From an uncultured Prevotellaceae bacterium (lineage in GTDB: Bacteria > Bacteroidota > Bacteroidia > Bacteroidales > Bacteroidaceae), in the NCBI GenBank assembly GCA_937915745.1, contig CALGGJ010000093.1, positions 1 through 12,716 on the forward strand: a DNA stretch of 12,716 bases, read 5' to 3'. The notes under the pieces are model-generated. The model saw nothing but the letters and a program-made list of their open reading frames with translations, was not told the DNA's origin and did not search any database. Below, piece after piece: positions 1 through 7,167 of the stretch. Made by a program: the position numbers and the translations under genes. Each line of letters starts with the position of its first letter. The stretch's first letter is position 1.

Positions 1-51
1 AGCATCTGCCTTACAAGCAGAGGGTCGGCGGTTCGAATCCGTCAGCGCCCA
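1..51 (+). tRNA. tRNA-Val (anticodon TAC), 3' part only
   Basis: The gene is cut by the left window edge, so the 5' acceptor strand and most of the D arm are missing. Visible are a 5-bp anticodon stem (5-9 with 17-21) around the seven-base loop CTTACAA, giving anticodon TAC at 12-14 for valine. The T arm follows (27-31 with 39-43, one G-T wobble) around loop TTCGAAT. The 3' acceptor strand AGCGCCC is at 44-50 and the discriminator A at 51. CCA is not encoded, so it must be added after transcription. Confidence 0.95.
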
Positions 52-53
52 CG

Positions 54-80
54 AAGAGATTGAGATGTCAATCTCTTTTT
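54..80 (+). terminator. Intrinsic terminator after tRNA-Val
   Basis: A perfect 10-bp stem (54-63 with 68-77) with a GATG tetraloop runs into a T tract ending at 80. It begins three bases after the tRNA's last base, so it very probably ends the tRNA transcript. Confidence 0.85.
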
Positions 81-123
81 CGTTTTAATAATCATAGTGT
101 TTTATGTTCATAGTTTAACGTAT

Positions 124-456
124 ATGTCAGATTGGAAAGACAGGCTGGGGGTTGTGTTTTCCACAAATCCCGACTTCAGTTACAGGAGCAACGCGGAGGA
201 TGAGCCTGATACGCTGCCAAGGTGTGAGCAGAAACTAAGGGTCAGCATTGAAAAACAGGGCAGAGGAGGAAAGGTGGTGACTATTGTGAGAGGATTTATA
301 GGGCAAGCCGACGACCTCAAGGTCTTGGGTAAGATGCTGAAGACAAGATGTGGGGTAGGGGGCAGTGTGAAGGATGGTGAGGTTATTGTACAGGGCAACT
401 TGCGCGACAAGGTGATTGCTTTGCTGAAGTCTGATGGCTATAGTAATACGAAGTGA
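124..456 (+). CDS. SUI1/YciH-family translation factor (eIF1-like)
   Basis: Predicted 110-residue protein of the SUI1/eIF1/YciH family. The N-terminus (MSDWKDRLGVVFSTNPDF) resembles the Bacteroidota members I recall. A short acidic linker is followed by the SUI1 fold from about residue 36, with the hallmark RGGKVVTIVRGF (47-58) and KTRCGVGGSVKDGEVIVQGN (73-92), the part that in eIF1 contacts the small ribosomal subunit near the P site. Eukaryotic eIF1 polices start-codon choice; the bacterial role is poorly defined, so any function here is by analogy. I chose the ATG at 124 because the family-like N-terminus begins there; an in-frame ATG at 97 would add nine unconserved residues. No Shine-Dalgarno is seen. 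The gene stands alone between the tRNA terminator and the palindrome at 513. Confidence 0.9.
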   Translation: MSDWKDRLGVVFSTNPDFSYRSNAEDEPDTLPRCEQKLRVSIEKQGRGGKVVTIVRGFIGQADDLKVLGKMLKTRCGVGGSVKDGEVIVQGNLRDKVIALLKSDGYSNTK

Positions 457-503
457 TTGTAGGATAGCTGTTGTCATATAATAGACTTTACATCTTGTTT
501 GCA

Positions 504-533
504 TTTTTTTTGTTATTATGCATAATAAAAAAA
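504..533. repeat. 16-bp perfect palindrome with T/A flanks
   Basis: TTATTATGCATAATAA at 513-528 is a perfect inverted repeat centred at 520/521. After one G/A mismatch (512/529) four more T-A pairs follow, because an eight-base T run lies to the left and an A run to the right. It sits about 50 bp upstream of the -7 box of the parA-like gene and 57 bp after the YciH stop. It could be an operator for a dimeric regulator or a weak transcription end. The U run precedes the hairpin on the plus strand, so it is not a classical terminator for that strand. Confidence 0.6.
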
Positions 534-565
534 CTTAAATAGTGTGATATGACAGCGAAAAATAT

Positions 566-573
566 TAACTTTG
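566..573 (+). promoter_or_regulatory. Bacteroidota -7 promoter box for the parA-like operon
   Basis: TAACTTTG matches the Bacteroidota housekeeping -7 consensus TAnnTTTG exactly. Transcription should begin near 579-582. I see no good TTTG -33 box at the expected distance; the region 530-546 is simply A/T-rich. Confidence 0.65.
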
Positions 574-589
574 CAGTTACAAAGGGCTG

Positions 590-682
590 ATGCCCCAATT
601 CATTCACAATGTTTCGGGGCGTGTGTTCCGTGTCGTTACGTATATTAGTGCCGATTGTAATATCGTTCGGCACATTACATGA
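590..682 (+). CDS. Possible 30-codon leader ORF upstream of the parA-like gene
   Basis: An ATG at 590, about ten bases after the predicted transcription start, opens a 30-residue ORF (MPQFIHNVSGRVFRV... ending RHIT). Its TGA (680-682) overlaps the ATG at 679 of the parA-like gene as ATGA, the arrangement seen in translational coupling. It spans the hairpin 648-673 that otherwise lies next to the parA start. I recognise no known leader peptide. An open run of this length is not rare by chance, so position and overlap are the only evidence. Confidence 0.35.
   Translation: MPQFIHNVSGRVFRVVTYISADCNIVRHIT
648..673 (+). promoter_or_regulatory. Hairpin just upstream of the parA-like start codon
   Basis: GTGCCGA (648-654) pairs perfectly with TCGGCAC (667-673) around a 12-base loop, ending five bases before the ATG at 679. 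In mRNA it would lie where an initiating ribosome binds, so it could lower initiation unless opened by translation of the leader ORF 590-682. Confidence 0.45.
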
Positions 683-1383
683 TGAAAAAGATGGGTCGAA
701 AAACAGTCATAGCAAATCATCGTGGAGCAGTGGGTAAATCGACCACTGCCAGAGGGCTTGCGTGTGCATTTGGCCGCATGGGCAGAAAGGTTCTGCTGGT
801 AGATGCCGATCCCCTGTCGGGTTCGGCAACATACTTCAAAGTCAGGCCGACTCCATCTCGCACACTTGATGCGTGTCTGGACCGACGTTGTAACGTCAAC
901 GACTGTATCATGCATGTGTCCGACTCTGTAGATTTGCTGCCGAGCGATGTCAATCTGGTGTCGTTTGAGATAAAGGCACTCAACGTCAGCCAGCGCGAGA
1001 TGTTGATGCAAACAGCATTGAGCGATGTTGCAGATATGTATGATGAGGTCATTATCGACACGCCGTCATCACTCGGACTGCTTACTACCAATGCCCTCAC
1101 GTTGGCCGACGAGGTAATAATCCCCTTAAGACTCGACTATTTCGCCAGCGAAGGGCTGAACAGCATGATGCATCTGATTGCAGATATCAACGCCACACTG
1201 AATCAAACCCTCGAATTGCGCGGAATGCTGCTGACACATGTGAGGCCAACACTGCGTGCCACGGCTCGAAACCTGGCCGAGCTGAACAGACAGTATGCAG
1301 GATTGCTGCTAAGCTCAATGATAACCGAAACAGAAAATCTTGCCGGCGATTTCGAACGTCTGGCATCAGAACTTGTTGAATGA
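679..1383 (+). CDS. Divergent, short ParA/Soj-like P-loop ATPase
   Basis: A 234-residue member of the ParA/MinD ATPase superfamily, whose ATP-dependent dimers segregate chromosomes or position cargo. The deviant Walker A region reads NHRGAVGKSTT (13-23): the catalytic lysine K20 is present, but the signature lysine of the usual KGGVGK motif is arginine (R15) and the second glycine is alanine. VDADP (41-45) and the Walker B segment VIIDTPSSLGLLTTNALTLA (124-143) are well kept. Typical Soj proteins are about 250-260 residues; here the segment near the C-terminus that usually reads like RNVRLSEAPSHG is missing, the protein passing from SSMITETENLAGD to FERLASELVE. ATG codons at 679, 682 and 691 are possible starts; 679 overlaps the leader ORF, while 691 (MGRKTVIAN) aligns best with usual Soj N-termini. 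No parB follows: the stop overlaps the DUF5683 start. The fold is clear; partition activity is doubtful. Confidence 0.85.
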   Translation: MMKKMGRKTVIANHRGAVGKSTTARGLACAFGRMGRKVLLVDADPLSGSATYFKVRPTPSRTLDACLDRRCNVNDCIMHVSDSVDLLPSDVNLVSFEIKALNVSQREMLMQTALSDVADMYDEVIIDTPSSLGLLTTNALTLADEVIIPLRLDYFASEGLNSMMHLIADINATLNQTLELRGMLLTHVRPTLRATARNLAELNRQYAGLLLSSMITETENLAGDFERLASELVE

Positions 1384-2216
1384 CACTGAATAGAACCACA
1401 TACCGACTGCTGCTGGCCACACTGCTGATGATACTGCCAACCGGCATCTATGCACAGGATACCATACAATCGCCAGTGCCCAAAGCCCAGCTGCGCCGGC
1501 AAATGACACCAGTGCAGTTCACCGATTCGCTTGCCGACGACAGCCTGCGACGCATCGAGGCTCTCACGGCAGAACTCGACTCGTTATCCGACTTCCTACC
1601 GACGCTGGCCGACTCGACTGTAAAAACCGATACAGTCAAACCAGCCGACCTTACCATTACGCTGCACAACGGCAACGATGTGGCACAGACATTGAAAGAC
1701 CAGTTCTTCATTCCAGAACCCAATAAAGCACTATGGCTTGCAATCGCATTCCCGGGGGGAGGGCAGATATACAACCGCAAATACTGGAAACTGCCAATCA
1801 TATACGGAGGCTTTCTGGGTTGTATGTATGCCATGAACTGGAACAACACCATGTATCGCGACTACTCGCAGGCATACATCGACATCATGGACTCCGATCC
1901 TAATACCAAAAGCTACGAGAACTTCATACCACGCGGATACGACATAAACCGCAATTTACAACGCATTCAAGACCTGTTCAGACGCAAAAAAAACTACTAT
2001 CGCAGATATCGCGACCTGAGCATGTTTATAATGATAGGAGTATATGCACTCTCTGTAATCGATGCCTACGTAGATGCAGAGATGGCCAGTTTCGACATCA
2101 CCCGCGAACTGTCGATGAAAGTACGACCATCAATCATACGTGAAAACAACGAGACAGCCATGCGCACACCAGGCATCGGACATTCGTATGGAGTGCAATG
2201 CAGCTTGACTTTCTGA
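1380..2216 (+). CDS. DUF5683 family exported or membrane protein
   Basis: A 278-residue protein that I assign to DUF5683, a Bacteroidota family of unknown function. Residues 1-25 form a signal peptide with a plausible cleavage after IYA. A low-complexity, Ser/Asp/Thr-rich segment follows (to about residue 95). The conserved core begins at PEPNKALWLAIAFPGGGQIYNRKYWKLPIIYGGFLG, a glycine-rich hydrophobic stretch probably dipping into the membrane, then an RNLQRIQDLFRRKKNYYRRYRDLS basic region and a second hydrophobic helix (FIMIGVYALSVIDAYVDAEM). The start ATG (1380) lies in the ATGA overlap with the parA-like stop, so translation is probably coupled. In related genomes, as I recall, this gene follows parB; here it directly follows the ATPase. 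The function is unknown; the location suggests a link to the cell envelope. Confidence 0.8.
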   Translation: MTLNRTTYRLLLATLLMILPTGIYAQDTIQSPVPKAQLRRQMTPVQFTDSLADDSLRRIEALTAELDSLSDFLPTLADSTVKTDTVKPADLTITLHNGNDVAQTLKDQFFIPEPNKALWLAIAFPGGGQIYNRKYWKLPIIYGGFLGCMYAMNWNNTMYRDYSQAYIDIMDSDPNTKSYENFIPRGYDINRNLQRIQDLFRRKKNYYRRYRDLSMFIMIGVYALSVIDAYVDAEMASFDITRELSMKVRPSIIRENNETAMRTPGIGHSYGVQCSLTF

Positions 2217-2294
2217 CACAAAGAGCCGGCCACACACCATAAAGGCTCACAGCAGAAATAGTTATAACCGATATTTTGGCTTTATTGAGAGATT

Positions 2295-4544
2295 ATGGAA
2301 GACGAGAAAAGCAAGGAACAGCAAGAAGAACAGATGGTGGAAGAAGCCTTCCAGCATCTTATCGACGCATATCAGAAAACCAAGCATCGCAAGAGAGTCG
2401 AAATAATTCGCAAAGCATTCAACTTCGCCAAACTTGCACACAAAGGCGTGCGACGACTCTCGGGCGAACCATACATCATGCACCCCATTGCCGTTGCCGA
2501 CATCGTCTGTACCGAAATCGGGCTCGGCTCCACATCAATATGTTCTGCCCTCTTGCACGATGTAGTGGAAGACACCGAATATACAGTAGAAGATATCGAA
2601 AACATGTTTGGTCCCAAGATTGCACAGATAGTCGATGGACTGACAAAGATATCAGGCGGAATATTCGGCGACCATGCCTCGGCTCAGGCCGAAAACTTCA
2701 AGAAACTGCTGCTCACGATGAACGACGACATACGCGTCATCCTGATAAAAATGGCCGACCGACTGCACAACATGCGCACTCTCGGTTCGCAGCCAGCAAA
2801 CAAACGATATAAGATTTCGGGCGAAACACTATATATCTATGCACCATTGGCCAACCGGCTCGGACTGAACTCGATAAAGTCAGAACTCGAAAACCTCAGC
2901 TTCAAATACGAACATCCCGACGAATACGCACAAATCCTGAAAAAACTGGAAGCCACAGAAAACGAGCGCAATACCGTGTTCGACGAATTTACTACACCTG
3001 TACGCACCCAACTCGATAAGATGGGTATCGAATACGAAATCAAGGCACGTATAAAGTCGCCTTACTCTATATGGAGCAAGATGCAAACCAAGCATATCCC
3101 ATTCGAGGAAATATACGACATACTGGCCGTAAGAATAGTATTCGCACCACGCAAAAACATTGATGAGCGCAACGAATGCTTCAACATCTACGTTGCACTG
3201 ACACAAATATACTCGAGCCACCCCGACCGCTTCCGCGACTGGATAACCCATCCAAAGGCCAACGGATACAAGGCACTACATGTCACACTCATGTCGAACA
3301 AGGGCGAGTGGATAGAAGTACAGATACGCTCACAACACATGGACGAAATTGCAGAAAAAGGATTTGCAGCACATTGGAAATACAAAGAGGGCGGTGACAT
3401 ACTGCAAGAAGGCGAGTCGGAACTCGACAAATGGCTGGTCACCATCAAGGAAATCCTCGATGACCCACAGCCCGACGCAATGGATTTTCTTGACACTATC
3501 AAACTCAACCTCTACGCATCCGAAATATTCGTCTTCACACCAAAAGGCGAGATACGCATTCTGCCGGCAGGTGCGACTGCACTCGACTTCGCATTCTCTA
3601 TACACACCGTGGTCGGAACACATTGCATAGGTGCCAAAGTAAACCACAAACTGGTGCCAATGACCTATGTGCTTCAGAGTGGCGACCAGGTCGAAATACT
3701 GGCTTCCAGCAAGTCGATGGTCAATCGCGACTGGCTCGATATTGCAACCACAGCAAAGGCAACAGCTAAAATATTGGCCGCTGTACGCAAGGAAGAGCGT
3801 CTGCAACGCAAGCATGGAGAAGAAAAGCTCGATGAATTCCTCGCCAAAATCGGGTTAGTGAAAGACACGGCATGCATCGACAAACTATGCCGACAGCATG
3901 AATTGACAAAACCCGACGAACTGTTCCTCGCCATAGGACAGGAAAAGATAATACTTGGAAACGACGACGAATCGTGCCTGAAAAACAAGAAACAAAGCCG
4001 TACATGGAATCGGCTTTTGTCATTCGGGCGCAAGAAAAACGAAGAAAAGAAGGAACAGGGACAAGTACAGCCGGACGAGACACCAAAATACGACAAGAAG
4101 AAACCTATAATAATCAACGAAGACTCACTTCAACAATATATCAGTCTTGCTACCTGTTGCAACCCAATTCCAGGCGATCCCGTAATGGCATACCAAGTGC
4201 CCGAAGGAAATATGATGGTTCACCTGCTGCAATGCCCGCTGGCTCTCAGGCTGAAGGCAAATTCCGGTAATCGGCTTTATGCTGCACGTTGGGAGATGAG
4301 GGGTGATAAACAGTTCATCGTATCTGTAAAACTGAATGGAGTTGACAAGATAGGAATGCTTAACCAGATAACCCAGGTTATATCGCAAACTCTCAATGTG
4401 AATATCCGACGACTGGAGATAGAGGCAAACGACGGTATTTTTGAGGGAAAAATTATACTTTACGTGCACGATACATCCGAGGTGCATACCATTGTGAAAG
4501 ACTTGAAGAAGATTCCAAATATCAAGCAAGTGATTCGGATCTGA
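2295..4544 (+). CDS. rel: Bifunctional (p)ppGpp synthetase/hydrolase, Rel/SpoT family
   Basis: A 749-residue, full-length long RSH enzyme that makes (p)ppGpp from ATP and GDP/GTP and hydrolyses it, driving the stringent response. The N-terminal HD hydrolase looks active: H63, H88-D89 (LLHDVVEDT) and D155 (MADRLHNM). The synthetase domain (about 236-365) has RIKSPYSIWSKM (252-263), NGYKALHV (323-330) with the substrate-stacking tyrosine, and EVQIRS (341-346) with the catalytic glutamate. The TGS domain follows (about 405-470), then a helical part, a zinc-finger/CC domain with C621, C622, H643 and C647, and a C-terminal ACT domain (about 674-747). Both catalytic centres seem intact, so it is probably the cell's bifunctional Rel. 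It starts 78 bp after the DUF5683 stop and may share its transcript; the lytic-transglycosylase gene I would expect between them is absent. Confidence 0.97.
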   Translation: MEDEKSKEQQEEQMVEEAFQHLIDAYQKTKHRKRVEIIRKAFNFAKLAHKGVRRLSGEPYIMHPIAVADIVCTEIGLGSTSICSALLHDVVEDTEYTVEDIENMFGPKIAQIVDGLTKISGGIFGDHASAQAENFKKLLLTMNDDIRVILIKMADRLHNMRTLGSQPANKRYKISGETLYIYAPLANRLGLNSIKSELENLSFKYEHPDEYAQILKKLEATENERNTVFDEFTTPVRTQLDKMGIEYEIKARIKSPYSIWSKMQTKHIPFEEIYDILAVRIVFAPRKNIDERNECFNIYVALTQIYSSHPDRFRDWITHPKANGYKALHVTLMSNKGEWIEVQIRSQHMDEIAEKGFAAHWKYKEGGDILQEGESELDKWLVTIKEILDDPQPDAMDFLDTIKLNLYASEIFVFTPKGEIRILPAGATALDFAFSIHTVVGTHCIGAKVNHKLVPMTYVLQSGDQVEILASSKSMVNRDWLDIATTAKATAKILAAVRKEERLQRKHGEEKLDEFLAKIGLVKDTACIDKLCRQHELTKPDELFLAIGQEKIILGNDDESCLKNKKQSRTWNRLLSFGRKKNEEKKEQGQVQPDETPKYDKKKPIIINEDSLQQYISLATCCNPIPGDPVMAYQVPEGNMMVHLLQCPLALRLKANSGNRLYAARWEMRGDKQFIVSVKLNGVDKIGMLNQITQVISQTLNVNIRRLEIEANDGIFEGKIILYVHDTSEVHTIVKDLKKIPNIKQVIRI

Positions 4545-4578
4545 TACCCCACAAAAGTCAGTTGTTAACAAACACAAT

Positions 4579-4626
4579 CACCCTTACACATCATGGTAGC
4601 AATAATTGCCAACATGTGCAAGGGTG
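4579..4626. terminator. Hairpin between convergent rel and nhaA
   Basis: CACCCTT (4579-4585) pairs with AAGGGTG (4620-4626), and after one A/C mismatch CACAT (4587-4591) pairs with ATGTG (4614-4618). The 22-base loop can itself pair weakly. It lies 35 bp after the rel stop and 73 bp beyond the nhaA stop, so it could end transcription from both sides. There is no U tract on either strand, so it may rather be a processing or stability element. A separate 10-bp palindrome TTGTTAACAA lies at 4562-4571. Confidence 0.55.
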
Positions 4627-4698
4627 GTTAGTCATAATGTGCGAAGGAATATAACGGAATATCCTGTGTATAAGGGAATGTTATTTGGGCACTGCCGG

Positions 4699-6153
4699 TT
4701 ACTGCACTTGTGGTTGTTTTGCCTTGATTTTGTTGAACAAAATGATGAGTGAGCTGCCAAGAATGCCCGCACAAAGTGATGCGGTTAATACTGCTATTTT
4801 GCCGCTTGCACGCAAGTGCTCGGTTATTTCCGGGGCATTTTCGCCAAACGAGAGTGTATCCACGAAGATACTCATCGTGAATCCGATACCTCCAAGACAT
4901 GCTACTGCAAATAGCATTGGCCATGTGCTTCCGCTCGGTTTCTCGCCCATTTTGGCTTTTATGGCAATCAGGCTGGCAAGGGTGATGCCTATAGGCTTGC
5001 CCAGCAACAGCCCAAAGAATACTCCCATGCTTACGCTGCCAAGTTCCGGTGTGTATTGGAAGATGTTGAAGTAGCTTACATCCGGAATCTCTACACCAGC
5101 ATTGGCAAGTGCAAATATTGGCATAATAAGGAAGTTGACCCAAGGATTGAGGATGTGTTCAAGTCGATAGGAGAGACCCATGCAGTTGGTGGCTATGTAG
5201 CTCATGCGACGCAGGCAGTGACGTTGCATGTCGTTAGGGAATTCATCAACTATTTTGTCGTTGTCGAGGTCTTCGTATAAGTGCAGGCGTCTGGTATATT
5301 CGGCGTTTTTGCGTTCGAGATATGCGCGATTGTATTTGCCTTCCATCGGAATGAGGAATGCCATTACAACCCCCGACATGGTTGCATGTACTCCTGCGTA
5401 ATAGAACAGGAACCACACTGCCACGGCAGGAATGAGGTAGTGCACAGGCCGTTTTTCGCCTTGCTGATTCATCAGATATATGAAAATAATCAGGACGAGC
5501 GAGATGGCAAGCAGTGCGATGTTGATATGTCCGCCATAGAATAATGCGACTACGATGATTGCTCCGAGGTCATCAGCTATTGCCAGTGCTGTGAGGAATA
5601 TCTTGAGTGAAATGGGTACCCTGTTGCCGAGAATAGACATGATTCCTATTGCAAATGCTATATCGGTGGCTGTCGGTATTCCCCATCCTGTTGATGCCTC
5701 GGTCCCGTGGTTGAATATTGTATAGATGAGTGCAGGGACAAGCATTCCGCCGGCAGCTGCTATTACCGGCATAATGGCTTTCTTGGGTGTTGAAAGCTCA
5801 CCGCACACTACCTCACGTTTTATTTCAAGTCCGACTGTGAAGAAGAATATAACCATGAGAATGTCGTTGATGAACTTCTCTACGGTCATGCCTTCGGGGA
5901 AAATCCAGTCGATGGCCCGTGTGCCGTCGTCTCTTATAGGGCTGAGTATATGTATGGAGAGGTCGGTGTCGAGTATGCTTTTATAGAGTTCGCGTGTCAG
6001 CGGGAGGTTGGCCAGTAACATTGCTATGACGACTGATATAATCAATACAACCCCTGATGCCCATGGTTGGTTTATGAATGATTTTTGCGTCGCATTTAGG
6101 GCGCGGACGCTTTTGGCCCATTTGTAGGTTGGTATCAGTTTCATGTTGCTCAT
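4699..6153 (-). CDS. nhaA: Na+/H+ antiporter NhaA
   Basis: A 484-residue NhaA-family inner-membrane antiporter that exports Na+ (or Li+) in exchange for protons, serving pH and salt homeostasis. Key motifs are present: FFFTVGLEIKRE (103-114), TATDIAFAIG (161-170) with D164 (E. coli D133), ADDLGAI (193-199) with the D194-D195 pair (E. coli D163/D164), and GKPIG (385-389) with K386 (E. coli K300). About 11-12 membrane segments are visible. It is longer than the 388-residue E. coli protein, partly through an N-terminal extension and a longer loop after the first helix, but mainly through a charged insertion at about 271-325 (EGKYNRAYLERKNAEYTRRL onward). The ATG at 6153 is used; one at 6144 (MKLIP) is also possible. 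It lies 87 bp downstream of the second AraC gene on the same strand and I see no -7 box in that gap, so it may be cotranscribed. Confidence 0.96.
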   Translation of the reverse strand: MSNMKLIPTYKWAKSVRALNATQKSFINQPWASGVVLIISVVIAMLLANLPLTRELYKSILDTDLSIHILSPIRDDGTRAIDWIFPEGMTVEKFINDILMVIFFFTVGLEIKREVVCGELSTPKKAIMPVIAAAGGMLVPALIYTIFNHGTEASTGWGIPTATDIAFAIGIMSILGNRVPISLKIFLTALAIADDLGAIIVVALFYGGHINIALLAISLVLIIFIYLMNQQGEKRPVHYLIPAVAVWFLFYYAGVHATMSGVVMAFLIPMEGKYNRAYLERKNAEYTRRLHLYEDLDNDKIVDEFPNDMQRHCLRRMSYIATNCMGLSYRLEHILNPWVNFLIMPIFALANAGVEIPDVSYFNIFQYTPELGSVSMGVFFGLLLGKPIGITLASLIAIKAKMGEKPSGSTWPMLFAVACLGGIGFTMSIFVDTLSFGENAPEITEHLRASGKIAVLTASLCAGILGSSLIILFNKIKAKQPQVQ

Positions 6154-6240
6154 TATTCGTTTTAGTGTTTCCTCCGCAATGATGACTATTACTCGTGGTT
6201 GTATGGACTGACTGATTCCGTGTTATCCGATGGCGGGTTT

Positions 6241-7152
6241 TCAATTAAGCTCCGTCATCATGTATCGCTTTGGCGAGATGCCTACTGTGCGCTTGAAGAA
6301 GCGTCCGAAGAAGCTTTGGCTTGGGAAGTTGAGCATTACGCTCACTTCTTGTATTTTGCAGCGTTTTTCCTTCATGAGTTGCTTGGCCAATGTCACTACA
6401 TATTCTGCAATCCATGTGCTGGTATTTTTACCGCTGTAAGTGTTTGTGATGGTTGACAGGTATTTTGGTGTGATGCCTATTTGCCGGGCATAGAATTGCA
6501 CTTCGCGTTCTTTGTCTGCATATTTGTTTAGCAGTTCGATGAATTGGCGGAAGATGTTTTCTTGCTGTGATATGGCATCGCCTTTGATTTCGGAGCTGAT
6601 ATCGAGGATGTTTGCCAGGAAGATATGTAGTATGTTGTTGTAGCTGCGCACATATATGTCGCGGTGTGTGAAGTCGTGGTAGTTGATGCCTTCGACCGTT
6701 TCGTCGTAATGTGTCTTGAGGTATTTGAACTCTTTGTCGCTTAGTTTTTTGTAATACACATTTTCGGCCGATATGCGGTCGTTGTACATGTAGAGGTCGT
6801 TAAGGCTTCGGGTATGTGCTTTTTCTCCGAACCGGTAGAGGAAGAACTGTGTCTCCATTGATTTTATCATGATGCGCATGATAGAGTATGCGGGGATGTA
6901 CAGGCATGAGCGTGTGCTGAGTGTCAGCTCTTTGTTGTTGACTTGCAGTTTGATGTTGCCGTGCACCAGTACGAGCACAATGGTGTCTTGCAGGTGATAT
7001 GTTTTTCCTATGTTGTAGAGTGCCGTGATGTCTGTGCGATGTGTCTGGCTGTCGTACAGGATGGTTGAGTCTTCGTAGTTTGCCGTGCTTTTGGCTACTG
7101 ATTTCACTCTTTCTGTTGTGTCTTCTATATATCTGTTTGTATTGCGTGCCAT
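6241..7152 (-). CDS. AraC-family transcriptional regulator, second of a tandem pair
   Basis: A 303-residue regulator. The N-terminal half (about 45-110) looks like a cupin-type sensing domain (IVLVLVHGNIKLQVNNKELT...). The C-terminal ~95 residues are an AraC/XylS double helix-turn-helix: the first HTH around VQFYARQIGITPKYLSTI (218-235) and the second around KIQEVSVMLNFPSQSFFGRF (266-285), closed by the typical FKRTVGISPKRY (286-297). It probably binds DNA as a dimer; the ligand is unknown. It begins 15 bp after the stop of its paralogue at 7168-8070, so the two should share a transcript, and nhaA follows downstream. The paralogues share order and spacing of all elements and a 22-bp identical DNA stretch (6302-6323 and 7241-7262) encoding the second HTH, which points to an old duplication. 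Confidence 0.92.
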   Translation of the reverse strand: MARNTNRYIEDTTERVKSVAKSTANYEDSTILYDSQTHRTDITALYNIGKTYHLQDTIVLVLVHGNIKLQVNNKELTLSTRSCLYIPAYSIMRIMIKSMETQFFLYRFGEKAHTRSLNDLYMYNDRISAENVYYKKLSDKEFKYLKTHYDETVEGINYHDFTHRDIYVRSYNNILHIFLANILDISSEIKGDAISQQENIFRQFIELLNKYADKEREVQFYARQIGITPKYLSTITNTYSGKNTSTWIAEYVVTLAKQLMKEKRCKIQEVSVMLNFPSQSFFGRFFKRTVGISPKRYMMTELN

Positions 7153-7167
7153 ATTGTTTATTTTTCT

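Noticed and set aside
1..500. tRNA-associated integration site or genomic island
   Set aside because: There is no integrase, no direct repeat of the tRNA 3' end within the window, and the neighbouring genes are housekeeping.
2262..2294. Promoter for rel at TATTTTGG
   Set aside because: It lacks one base of the TAnnTTTG consensus and has no fitting upstream box; rel can be read through from the upstream genes.
2276..2812. 178-residue ORF in another frame over the start of rel
   Set aside because: The rel frame has a full set of conserved domains; the alternative frame is a low-complexity basic sequence with no family resemblance.
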